From Mesorhizobium sp. L-8-3 (GTDB lineage Bacteria; Pseudomonadota; Alphaproteobacteria; Rhizobiales; Rhizobiaceae): 64,000 nucleotides of DNA. Within the stretch, counting starts at the first letter, position 1; each line of letters starts with the position of its first letter. The stretch is from positions 6,759,501 to 6,823,500 of the forward strand of contig NZ_AP023262.1 in NCBI RefSeq assembly GCF_016756615.1, in the 5' to 3' direction. The notes under the pieces are model-generated. The model was not told the origin of the DNA. It saw only the letters and a list, made by a program, of their open reading frames with translations, and made no database searches. Shown here piece by piece: positions 8,434 through 16,376 of the stretch. Position numbers and translations under genes: made by a program.

Positions 8434-9933
8434 ATGACACAACGGCGGCGGCTGGGCGCTTTGGTACGCTCGCTTGCGATATTCCTGGCTGGGTTACTGG
8501 CGCTCGCGGCACCGCAGGCCGCATCGGCCGAGGAATCGCCCATCACATCGCTACCCGGCATCCGCGAATGGACCGGCGATTTCGACGGCATGGAGAAGCG
8601 TCGTATCATCCGCATGCTCGTGCCGTACAGCAAGACGATCTATTTCATCGACGGCGGCCGCCAACTCGGCACGGCGGTGGAATTTGGCCAGGCGCTCGAG
8701 ACGTGGATCAACAAGAAGAAAAAGAAGGAGATCGAGAAGATCAAGGTCGCCTATGTGCCGATGGCGCGATCCCAGCTGATCCCCGCGCTCCTCGCCGGGC
8801 AAGGCGACATCATCGCGGCGGATCTCACCGTTACGCCGGCCCGCCAGGAGCTGATCGACTTCGCCGATCCCTACGCGAGCGGCGTACAGGAGGTCGTTGT
8901 CACCGGGCCGGCGGCGGACCCCCTCTCGTCACTGGACGATCTCGGCGGAAAAGAGGTCTATGTCCGCAAGTCGAGCAGCTATCGCGAACATCTCGATGCG
9001 TTGAATGCCGAGCGCGGCAAAGCAGGCAAGCCCGAAATCCTCATCCGCGACGCCGACGAAAACCTGGAGGATGAGGACCTTCTGGAAATGGTCAATGCCG
9101 GGCTTCTGCCCTGGTGCGTCGTCGACCGTTTCAATGCCCTCATATGGTCGCAGGTTTTCGACAAGGTGAAGGTCCGGGACGACCTCGTGATCTCCAAGGG
9201 CGGCGATCTTGCCTGGGGGATCCGCAAGGACAGTCCCAAGCTGAAGGCTGCGCTTGCCCCCTTTATCAAGGAGCATAAGGTCGGCACGACTTTCGGCAAC
9301 ATATTGCGCAAGCGCTACTACCAGAGCGACAAGATGGTGCGCGCGGCCTACGAGCCGAGCCAGCTCGCCAAGTTCCAGGCTCTCTGGCTGGTGTTCCAGA
9401 CCTATGCCAAGGAGTACGATTTCGATCCGCTGAAGCTCGCCGCCCAAGGCTTTCAGGAATCACAGCTCGACCAGAGCCAGCGCAGTCCCCTTGGCGCCGT
9501 CGGCATCATGCAACTCCTGCCCTCGACAGCCGCCGACAAGGCAATCGGCATAACAGGCATCGCCGAGAGCGCGGAGCGCAACATCGAGGCCGGCTCGAAA
9601 TATATGCGGCACCTCACGCAGACCTACATCACGGACGATGGTCCGACGCCGCTCAACAGGATGCTGCTGACGCTCGCTGCCTATAATGCCGGTCCCGGTA
9701 ATCTTGCGAAATTCCGTCGCACGGCCAAGGAGATGGGGCTCAATCCCGACATTTGGTTCGGCAATGTGGAGAATGGAGCCGCGCGGATCGTAGGACGGGA
9801 GACCGTGCAGTATGTCGGCAATATCTACAAATATTACGTCGCCTATTCGATGTATGCGAAGCGCCTGCAGGCGCGAAAGGACAGCGGGCAGAAGGTCGAT
9901 ACTGCGATCATGCCGGAAGACAGCCCGAAGTAG
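8434..9933 (+). CDS. MltF-like lytic transglycosylase with solute-binding domain
   Basis: The 499-residue protein begins with a signal peptide (Leu/Ala-rich core, cleavage near AASA-EE, residue 33). It then has an SBP_bac_3-type domain (about 45-300) and a lytic transglycosylase SLT domain (about 325-465). GFQESQLDQ carries the catalytic Glu342, followed by GAVGIMQLLPSTA and later AAYNAGPGN. This is the MltF architecture, which cleaves the MurNAc-GlcNAc bond of peptidoglycan and is controlled by muropeptide binding to the N-terminal domain in Pseudomonas. No lipobox is visible, so it is probably periplasmic and soluble. A Lys-rich run (KKKKKEIEKIK) at about 92-102 is unusual. Confidence 0.87.
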   Translation: MTQRRRLGALVRSLAIFLAGLLALAAPQAASAEESPITSLPGIREWTGDFDGMEKRRIIRMLVPYSKTIYFIDGGRQLGTAVEFGQALETWINKKKKKEIEKIKVAYVPMARSQLIPALLAGQGDIIAADLTVTPARQELIDFADPYASGVQEVVVTGPAADPLSSLDDLGGKEVYVRKSSSYREHLDALNAERGKAGKPEILIRDADENLEDEDLLEMVNAGLLPWCVVDRFNALIWSQVFDKVKVRDDLVISKGGDLAWGIRKDSPKLKAALAPFIKEHKVGTTFGNILRKRYYQSDKMVRAAYEPSQLAKFQALWLVFQTYAKEYDFDPLKLAAQGFQESQLDQSQRSPLGAVGIMQLLPSTAADKAIGITGIAESAERNIEAGSKYMRHLTQTYITDDGPTPLNRMLLTLAAYNAGPGNLAKFRRTAKEMGLNPDIWFGNVENGAARIVGRETVQYVGNIYKYYVAYSMYAKRLQARKDSGQKVDTAIMPEDSPK

Positions 9934-10171
9934 GTGCGGCGCCAAGCCTCTCTTCGTGAACCCGGCCCGAGCAAGTTCGATGTCGACAACAAGACAGGGA
10001 GATAAGTCAGCCTGAAAGACTATTGCGAGGTCCCAGTGACAACCGACCGGACGGCTGGAACCGGTGGCTGTCCCTGGCCTTCTCGCCCGCGGCGCCCATG
10101 CCGGTCCGGTAGCTTTCCGAGAAGACTTGCTGTGACGGTCCCGCCGAACACGGGCCGCCACATGCAGCTTC

Positions 10172-11680
10172 TCAAAATACGACGAAGTCATCCGCGGTGA
10201 TCGCGGTGGCAGCTTGCACGGAGGCAAATCTCAGCGCCGCCGCCCCTCCCGCTCCATCGGCATCGTAGAACAGATCGCCCGTCGTCTTGTCGTAGACGAT
10301 CAGGTCGTTGCCATCGACGGCATGCTTGCCGACAACGAAGTTGGCTGCCGACAACGGGCCGGAAGACAGGTCCGTGAACACAGAACCATCCAACCTGAAG
10401 ACATCATCCAGCGCCTCGAAGTCGTCGATATGATCATCGTTGGCGGGCCCGGGCGCGGCATCGAACACAAAGCTGTCTCGGCCTGCGCCGCCCGCCAGCC
10501 AATCACGGCCCGTGCCGCCATCGATCACGTCGTCACCGTCGCCGCCGCGCAGGTCGTCCGAGCCGGCGCCGCCACTGAGGAGATCATCGCCCGCATCGCC
10601 ACGAATGCCGTCGGTTCCGGCGCCGCCATCGATCTCATCGTTGCCGGCCCCTCCCTTCAGCCAATCGGTGCCCGCTCCGCCGATCAGATGGTCGGCGCCG
10701 GCACCGCCAAGCAACTGGTCATGGCCCGGACCTCCGTCGAGCGTATCATTGAAGGGCGTGCCGCCGACGCGGTCGTCACCGCCCAGCGCGGCGACGAGAA
10801 TCGCACGGTCGAGGCCGGCGTAACTGATGACATTCCTGTTGTCCGTCAGCGAGACGGAGCGGGGCGGCGGGGTGATCGTGATGGTAACAGTCGCGACATC
10901 GCTGTTGCCCTGCCCGTCCGTAGCATAGACGGTGAAGCTGTCGGTACCGATGAAGCCCGGTTCCGGCGTGTAGTCGAAGAGGTTCCCGTCCAGGAAGTCG
11001 GCATGATAGTGCAGGCTTCCGCCATAGCCGCCCTGGGGAAACGGGTAGAAATTGCCGTCGTAGCGCGTCTCCAGTCCGAGCGCGCCATTGTCCGGCCCGT
11101 CCACGACGACGAATCTCAGCATGTCATAGTCGACGTCCGTCCCCTTGAACGGCGTGTCGTTCAAGACCTCTCCTTGCGAAAGCGTCAGGTCGAGGTTGGC
11201 GACGTCAGGGGCATGGTTGACGAACGTATCCGGCTGGGCGACGCCTCCCGCGACGATGATCCGATGCTCGCCATATCCGGTGTTCTCGCCGCCGAAATAT
11301 TCGTTGGCGCCGATCCACGCTACCGCGATGTCGTCAGGACTGGCTGCGTCGATCGAAACGATTTGCGCCGAGAGCCAGGCGGCGCGGTCGGAGAGCGTGC
11401 GGACCAGGTTGCCTTCATTGTCGAAGACCTGCGTCTCGACGGCGGTCCAGGTCTCGGTCCGGCCCTCATGCGTGAAGCTGGTGATGGTGAAGAAGCCGTC
11501 GAAGACGTCGACGGAAGCCAGTTCGATTCCACCGAAGGGAAAATCGGGCTTCGCACCGACCGGGCCGACGACATCGCCATCCATTTCCGTGATGGTGAAA
11601 AGGATGGCGTCGGGACTCGGGTTCGGGTTATCGGGCTCCTCCCACACGGTGAGTTCGCTGCCATTGCTCAATATCGGCAT
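10172..11680 (-). CDS. RTX-type calcium-binding repeat protein with cadherin-like region
   Basis: This 502-residue acidic protein starts at ATG 11680 behind a GAGGA ribosome site; the reading frame is open further upstream but that part looks non-coding. The middle (about 160-275) resembles bacterial cadherin/VCBS-like Ig folds (TPEPGFIGTDSFTVYATDG). Residues about 300-405 are eight or so GGxGxDxL nonapeptide repeats that form a calcium-stabilised beta roll. The last 90 residues (DDFEALDDVFRLDGSVF onward, ending DDFVVF) resemble the C-terminal secretion region of type I substrates. There is no signal peptide. No HlyB/HlyD/TolC genes are nearby, so the exporter must be elsewhere. Enzymatic activity is not evident. 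Confidence 0.8.
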   Translation of the reverse strand: MPILSNGSELTVWEEPDNPNPSPDAILFTITEMDGDVVGPVGAKPDFPFGGIELASVDVFDGFFTITSFTHEGRTETWTAVETQVFDNEGNLVRTLSDRAAWLSAQIVSIDAASPDDIAVAWIGANEYFGGENTGYGEHRIIVAGGVAQPDTFVNHAPDVANLDLTLSQGEVLNDTPFKGTDVDYDMLRFVVVDGPDNGALGLETRYDGNFYPFPQGGYGGSLHYHADFLDGNLFDYTPEPGFIGTDSFTVYATDGQGNSDVATVTITITPPPRSVSLTDNRNVISYAGLDRAILVAALGGDDRVGGTPFNDTLDGGPGHDQLLGGAGADHLIGGAGTDWLKGGAGNDEIDGGAGTDGIRGDAGDDLLSGGAGSDDLRGGDGDDVIDGGTGRDWLAGGAGRDSFVFDAAPGPANDDHIDDFEALDDVFRLDGSVFTDLSSGPLSAANFVVGKHAVDGNDLIVYDKTTGDLFYDADGAGGAAALRFASVQAATAITADDFVVF

Positions 11681-12055
11681 CCAGTGGTCCTCGGTTTTGC
11701 GCCGCGGCGCTGCGGATGCCCCCACCAGGAGAATCGTAGCATGCGAGACAGGGGTTGTTCGTGACAAAGGCGATTGCGTTCGCGTCTGTCACCAGCCGAT
11801 TTACCCGCCCATGCGCCTCTCCGAATGATCGGCCGTCATCAATAAGCCGGCACGACCGGGTCCTTGCGCGTCCAAGTGGACGCCCCGCGGTCCGACAGGC
11901 CACGCAATCGCGCGCTCCAACGGTCGATCCTATCGACCTTTGGCATGGTGGATTTCGACTGCCCCAGCCAAGGCCGGGCTTGTTCCCGCCTATCCAGAGC
12001 CTGCCGTCTTCGCAGCCCGAGCGCTCCGATACGGCCGTTCCGTCAAATATCCGGG
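11681..12055. other. Gene-free stretch upstream of the RTX gene
   Basis: This 375-bp gap lies between the RTX gene start and the patatin stop, both on the minus strand. I see no convincing gene, repeat or terminator. It presumably holds the RTX promoter and the end of the patatin transcript. Confidence 0.5.
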
Positions 12056-12928
12056 CTAGGCTCTCAGCCTGGCCTCGATCGCGGCCTCGACCGCCCGCTT
12101 CAGCTCGTCCTTGATGGCGACGGTCTCGGCGAGTACCGCGTCGACCTTCAGGAAGTCGAGGGCGCGGAAGCGCGAAACGGGCGGGCGCAGCAGCACATGC
12201 GGATGTCTGGTCTTGAGCTTCATGGCGGTGATCGACTGCATCATGAGTTGGTTCGCCCCGAGCAGCAATTCGATCGAGCTAGGACGCCTGCCCGAAACCT
12301 CCGAGGGCGCGCCGACCACGTCGATGGCGATGATGATGTCGGCATCGCCATCGATCAGGTCGAAGGGCACGGGATTGTAGATGCCGCCGTCGATGAACAG
12401 CCTTCCTTCCCGCCGAACCGGCCGAAAGACGGCGGGAATGGCGGCGGAAGCCGCCAGCGCCGACATGAGGTCGCCCTCCTCGAACACCGCGAGTTCATGG
12501 CCGAAATAGTCCGTCGCGGTGACCTTGAGCGGAATCTTCAGCCTTTCGAACCGGTGCGGGATCGGCGCGGGGAGAAAGGCCTTGATGATGCGTTCGATGT
12601 TGAATTGGCCGACATTGAGGCCGCCCGCCATCATCTCGCCGACGCTGGTGGGCAGCGCACGCCACATGCGGCTCGCCACTTCCGACCGGCTGGAGAGCAC
12701 TGTCCGGGCATAGGCGTGGATCTCCTTGCCGGTCATGCCCGCCGCGACGCCGGCGCCCATGATCGCGCCGATCGACGAGCCGGCGATCACCGCCGGCCTG
12801 ATGCCCATTTCGTCGATCACCTCGATCACATGGATATGGGCAAGGCCGCGCGCGCCGCCTCCGCCGAAGGCGATGCCGAAGCTCGGATCGCCCTTGCCGC
12901 CGCCTGTTCCTCCTCCCTCGGCGCGCAT
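12056..12928 (-). CDS. Patatin-like phospholipase family protein (RssA-like)
   Basis: This 290-residue protein has the oxyanion loop GGGGARG (22-28), the nucleophile elbow GSSIG (50-54, Ser52) and the dyad motif FIDGGIYNP about 150 residues later. All parts of the patatin Ser-Asp dyad are therefore present. It is probably a cytoplasmic or membrane-associated lipid acyl hydrolase; the closest well-known relatives are RssA/YchK-type proteins of unknown substrate. It lies 5 bp downstream of an M16-like gene on the same strand and is presumably the last gene of that operon. Confidence 0.87.
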   Translation of the reverse strand: MRAEGGGTGGGKGDPSFGIAFGGGGARGLAHIHVIEVIDEMGIRPAVIAGSSIGAIMGAGVAAGMTGKEIHAYARTVLSSRSEVASRMWRALPTSVGEMMAGGLNVGQFNIERIIKAFLPAPIPHRFERLKIPLKVTATDYFGHELAVFEEGDLMSALAASAAIPAVFRPVRREGRLFIDGGIYNPVPFDLIDGDADIIIAIDVVGAPSEVSGRRPSSIELLLGANQLMMQSITAMKLKTRHPHVLLRPPVSRFRALDFLKVDAVLAETVAIKDELKRAVEAAIEARLRA

Positions 12929-12933
12929 ATGGC

Positions 12934-14283
12934 TCAGCCTTTCCTTTCGAGCGCCGGACCAACCACCATGATCGCCGGGTCGGCCGAAAGCAGGCGCCTG
13001 GCGGCAGCCTTGGCATCGTCGAGCGTCACCGCATCGATAAGGCCGGCACGGCGCTGGATGTAGTCGATGCCGAGATCGTCGAGTTGCAGTTCCACCAGCG
13101 TGCCGGCGATGGCCCTCGAGGAGTCCAGGTTGTTGATGGCATAGGCACCGATGACATACTTCTTGGCGGCGTCGAGTTCGGCCTGCGTCGGCCCCTCCTC
13201 CGCCATGCGCCGGACTTCCTTCCTTATGAGGTCGAGCGTCTCGCCGGCGCGATCGGAACGGGTCGCGGTCGAAATTGCAAGGCCGTTCGAATAGTCGTTG
13301 TTCACCAGCGCCGATCCGACGTCGTAGGCGAGCCCGCGCTTTTCCCGCACCTCCTCGAAAAGCCGCGAGGTGAAGGTTCCGCCGCCGAGGATATGGTTGA
13401 CCAGATAGGCAGCGAAGAACTGCGGATCCTTGCGTTCGATGCCGGGATAAGCAAGTCGCAGCTTGGTCTGCGGAAGCTCATAGGTGACGTCGATCTCCTG
13501 GCCGAGTTTGAGCGTCGCCTTGTCGACGGGAACGAGATCAGGCCTTTCCGGCAGTTCGCCAAACACTCTGTCGAGTTCGCGGCCGAGGGTCTCGGCGTCG
13601 ATCGCGCCGACCACACCGATCTTGAGGTTGCCGCGTGCGAAGAGCTTGCGGTGAAACATTCTCAAGTCGTCCGGGGTGATAGAGGCGAGCGACGTCTCGG
13701 ACCCTTCTTCCCGCCGGCTGTAGGGATGCTCGCCATAGACGGCCTCGGACCAGGCGATCTGCGCCGCCGTCTCGGGATCCCTCGCATTGCCCAGGATGCC
13801 GGAAACGATCTGCGCCCGGATGCGGTCGACGGGCTCGGTGTCGAAGCGTGGCTTGGTCACGGCGAGACGCAGCAGGTCGAAAGCTTCGTCGCGCTCGTCG
13901 GCGAGCATGCGCATCGAACCGTAGAAACCGTCGCGTCCGGCATTGAAGCGCATCTCGGCGCCGGCATCGTCGAGTCTCGTCTGGAACGCCTCGCTGTCGA
14001 GATCGCCCGCGCCCTCGTCGAACAGCCCCGACATCAGGTTGGCAAGGCCCTCCTTGCCCTTGGGCTCCTGCGTGCGCCCGCCCTCGAAGGCGAAGCGGAT
14101 GCTGATAACAGGCACGGTATAGTCTTCGACCAGCCAGGCGGTGATGCCGCCCGGCGACTTGACCTCCTGGATGGTCACGGCGGCGCGAGCCGCGATCACC
14201 GCGGGCAAGGTGAGGAAGATGATGGCCAGAAGGAACGTTGCCAGGGAGGTAACGAAAAGGCGCTGTGGCATGGCATGTTTCAT
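12934..14283 (-). CDS. M16-family peptidase homologue, catalytically inactive subunit
   Basis: This 449-residue protein has an N-terminal signal peptide/anchor (residues 8-33) and two M16 domains (about 45-190 and 200-380). The zinc-binding HxxEH of M16 peptidases is absent: the aligned region reads GLANLMSGLFDEGAG. Such inactive subunits pair with an active M16 partner, as in mitochondrial processing peptidase or PqqF/L-type pairs. The active partner is directly upstream (14298-15683), with only 14 bp between. A periplasmic heterodimer is the likely form. Substrate unknown. Confidence 0.87.
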   Translation of the reverse strand: MKHAMPQRLFVTSLATFLLAIIFLTLPAVIAARAAVTIQEVKSPGGITAWLVEDYTVPVISIRFAFEGGRTQEPKGKEGLANLMSGLFDEGAGDLDSEAFQTRLDDAGAEMRFNAGRDGFYGSMRMLADERDEAFDLLRLAVTKPRFDTEPVDRIRAQIVSGILGNARDPETAAQIAWSEAVYGEHPYSRREEGSETSLASITPDDLRMFHRKLFARGNLKIGVVGAIDAETLGRELDRVFGELPERPDLVPVDKATLKLGQEIDVTYELPQTKLRLAYPGIERKDPQFFAAYLVNHILGGGTFTSRLFEEVREKRGLAYDVGSALVNNDYSNGLAISTATRSDRAGETLDLIRKEVRRMAEEGPTQAELDAAKKYVIGAYAINNLDSSRAIAGTLVELQLDDLGIDYIQRRAGLIDAVTLDDAKAAARRLLSADPAIMVVGPALERKG

Positions 14284-14297
14284 GGTCGTCGTTCCGC

Positions 14298-15683
14298 TCA
14301 GTTCTGCGCCTTGTCCTTCGGCAGCAGGTAGCCGGCGACCGAACGATCAGGATCGAGATATTTCGCCGCCACGGCCTTCACCTGGTCGGCTGTCACGGCA
14401 CGCACGCGGTCCGGCCATGCGTCTATGTCCTTGACCGTTCCGCCCGTCGCAAGAGTCGCGCCATAGATATGGGCCATGCCGGCCGCGCTGTCGCGCGCGA
14501 AGATCATCGACCGCAGATAGCGCGTCTTGGCCTTTTCCAGCTCGGTTTCGCCGACCCCTTCGCGGGCGATCCTGGCGATCTCGGCGTCGATCGCGGCTTC
14601 GACCTCCTCCAAGGTAGCGGTACCGCGCGGCGCGCCGTAGACCGTGAAGCCCGTGGCGTCGAGCGAGGTGCCCGAATAGGAGGCTCCGGCCGACGAGGCG
14701 ATGCCGCGTTTCACCACCAGTTCCTGATAGAGGCGGCTGCGCGTGCCGCCGCCGAGGATCTCGGACAACAGGTCGAGGGCCTCGGCCTCGCCGTCCTCCG
14801 ACGAGGAATAGGACGGCACCACCCACGCCTTCTGGAAGCTCGGCACGGAAACGCGCTCATCGCCGAGCGTCACCGTCCGCCTGGTATTCTGCTCGGGTTC
14901 CTGCGGCCGCACCCGCGGCGGCAGGGCCGGACCACGCTCGACCTTGCCATAGGTCTCTTCGGCGAGTTTCCTGACCGTCTCGACATCGACGTCGCCGGCA
15001 ACCACCAGCACCGCATTGTTGGGCGCGTAATATTTGTCGTAGAAGGCCGTCGCGTCGATGCGGTTCAACTGCTCCATCTCATGCATCCAGCCGATGACTG
15101 GAATGCGGTAGGGATGGTTCTGATAGAGGGTGGCGTCGATTTCCTCGCCCAGCAGAGCCTCGGGATTGTTCTCGATGCGCGAGCGACGCTCTTCGAGGAT
15201 GACGTCGCGTTCCGGTCCGATGACTTCGTCTGTCAGGATGAGCCCGCGCATGCGGTCGGCCTCGTAAGACATCATGGTGCCCAGCGCTTCGGGCGCGACC
15301 GTCTGGAAATAGGCGGTGTAGTCGTAGGAGGTGAAGGCATTCTCGTTGCCGCCGATCTCGGCGACCCTGGCGCCAAACTCGCCCGGCTTGTGGTTTTTCG
15401 TGCCCTTGAACATCAGATGCTCGAAGAAATGGGCGATGCCCGACTTGCCCGGCGGCTCGTCGGCGCTGCCGATCTTGTACCATACCATCTGGGTGACGAT
15501 CGGGGCGCGATGATCGGGGATGACCACGACCTCCATGCCGTTGGCGAGCGTGAAGTCGGCGATCTCCGGCTGGCGCTCGGTCTCGGCCTGGGCGGCTGGA
15601 ACAAAGGCGATGCCGGCGAGGAGGAGCGCGCCCGTCGCGAGCTTCCGCCACGCCAGACCTGACGGATTGCCAAAAACTGTCAT
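14298..15683 (-). CDS. M16-family zinc peptidase, catalytically active subunit
   Basis: The 461-residue protein has a signal peptide (about 1-33, ending PAAQA-E). It carries the inverted zinc motif HFFEH within GIAHFFEHLMFKGT (about residues 80-94), with the distal Glu in the following NENAFTSYDYT helix region. It belongs to the two-domain pitrilysin/MPP-beta branch and is probably a periplasmic oligopeptidase partnered with the inactive homologue encoded 14 bp downstream. The same order (ileS, lipoprotein, M16 pair, rsmD/rluB nearby) is common in Rhizobiales, though here the segments are split by strand and gaps. Confidence 0.9.
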   Translation of the reverse strand: MTVFGNPSGLAWRKLATGALLLAGIAFVPAAQAETERQPEIADFTLANGMEVVVIPDHRAPIVTQMVWYKIGSADEPPGKSGIAHFFEHLMFKGTKNHKPGEFGARVAEIGGNENAFTSYDYTAYFQTVAPEALGTMMSYEADRMRGLILTDEVIGPERDVILEERRSRIENNPEALLGEEIDATLYQNHPYRIPVIGWMHEMEQLNRIDATAFYDKYYAPNNAVLVVAGDVDVETVRKLAEETYGKVERGPALPPRVRPQEPEQNTRRTVTLGDERVSVPSFQKAWVVPSYSSSEDGEAEALDLLSEILGGGTRSRLYQELVVKRGIASSAGASYSGTSLDATGFTVYGAPRGTATLEEVEAAIDAEIARIAREGVGETELEKAKTRYLRSMIFARDSAAGMAHIYGATLATGGTVKDIDAWPDRVRAVTADQVKAVAAKYLDPDRSVAGYLLPKDKAQN

Positions 15684-15821
15684 TCTTCTGTCCTGAGGTT
15701 GGCTTCTTGTCCAGAGGTTGGCCTGGCCGCGCTTATAGAAGTGCTGCCGCGATGCCGAAAGTTAATTCGGCGTCATGTGAGGGGCCAATCAAGGCCGAAA
15801 CCGGGCGGATCGGGAAAAAAC

Positions 15822-16376
15822 TCAGGCCGCTTCGATGAAGCGGATGACCGTCTCGCCGTAGCTGCGTTCGTCGGCGATGCTGAAGCCGGGACCGGGATCG
15901 AAAGCCGCGGCGGCGGCCTCTTCGACGACGCAGAGCGCGCCCGCGAGCAACCAGCCGCCCTGGCGCGCGGCCTGGAGGGCGCGCTCGCCGAAACCCTTGC
16001 CATAGGGCGGATCGGCGAAGATGAGGCCGAATGGCTGGATCGTGCCGGCTTCGCCGAGGCGAGTGGCGTCGCGGCGAAAGATCTTGGTCCGGCCCTGCAG
16101 GCCGAGCGCCTCGACATTGGTGCGGATCAGGCCGCGTCCTTCCGCGCTTTCCTCGACGAACAGGCAGTGGCCGGCGCCACGCGACAGCGCCTCCAGGCCG
16201 AGCGCGCCGGTGCCGGCGAAGAGGTCGAGCACCCTTGCGCCCTCCAGGCGATCCGCGAAACGGTGGACGAGCATGTTGAAGACCGCCTCGCGGGTGCGGT
16301 CGGTGGTCGGGCGGATGGCGTTGTCGCGTGGCGTGACGAGCGGCCGGCCGCGAAACTCACCGCCGACGATCCGCAT
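15822..16376 (-). CDS. rsmD: 16S rRNA (guanine(966)-N2)-methyltransferase RsmD
   Basis: This 184-residue protein (family about 185-200) begins MRIVGGEFRGRPL, the characteristic RsmD start. It has the SAM-binding loop VLDLFAGTGALGLEAL and the catalytic DPPYGKG motif. It methylates N2 of G966 in 16S rRNA in the assembled 30S subunit. The frame is open upstream but the true start is ATG 16376, inside the end of rluB, overlapping it by 20 bp. This suggests translational coupling of two ribosomal RNA modification enzymes. Confidence 0.93.
   Translation of the reverse strand: MRIVGGEFRGRPLVTPRDNAIRPTTDRTREAVFNMLVHRFADRLEGARVLDLFAGTGALGLEALSRGAGHCLFVEESAEGRGLIRTNVEALGLQGRTKIFRRDATRLGEAGTIQPFGLIFADPPYGKGFGERALQAARQGGWLLAGALCVVEEAAAAAFDPGPGFSIADERSYGETVIRFIEAA

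Noticed and set aside
10450..10800. Short regularly spaced repeats that could suggest a CRISPR array
   Set aside because: They are 27-bp coding repeats of the GGxGxDxL motif in an open frame; no palindromic repeats or unique spacers.
10214..11764. 516-codon open frame opposite the RTX gene
   Set aside because: Explained by the repetitive RTX codons read antisense; the minus strand has real calcium-binding repeats.
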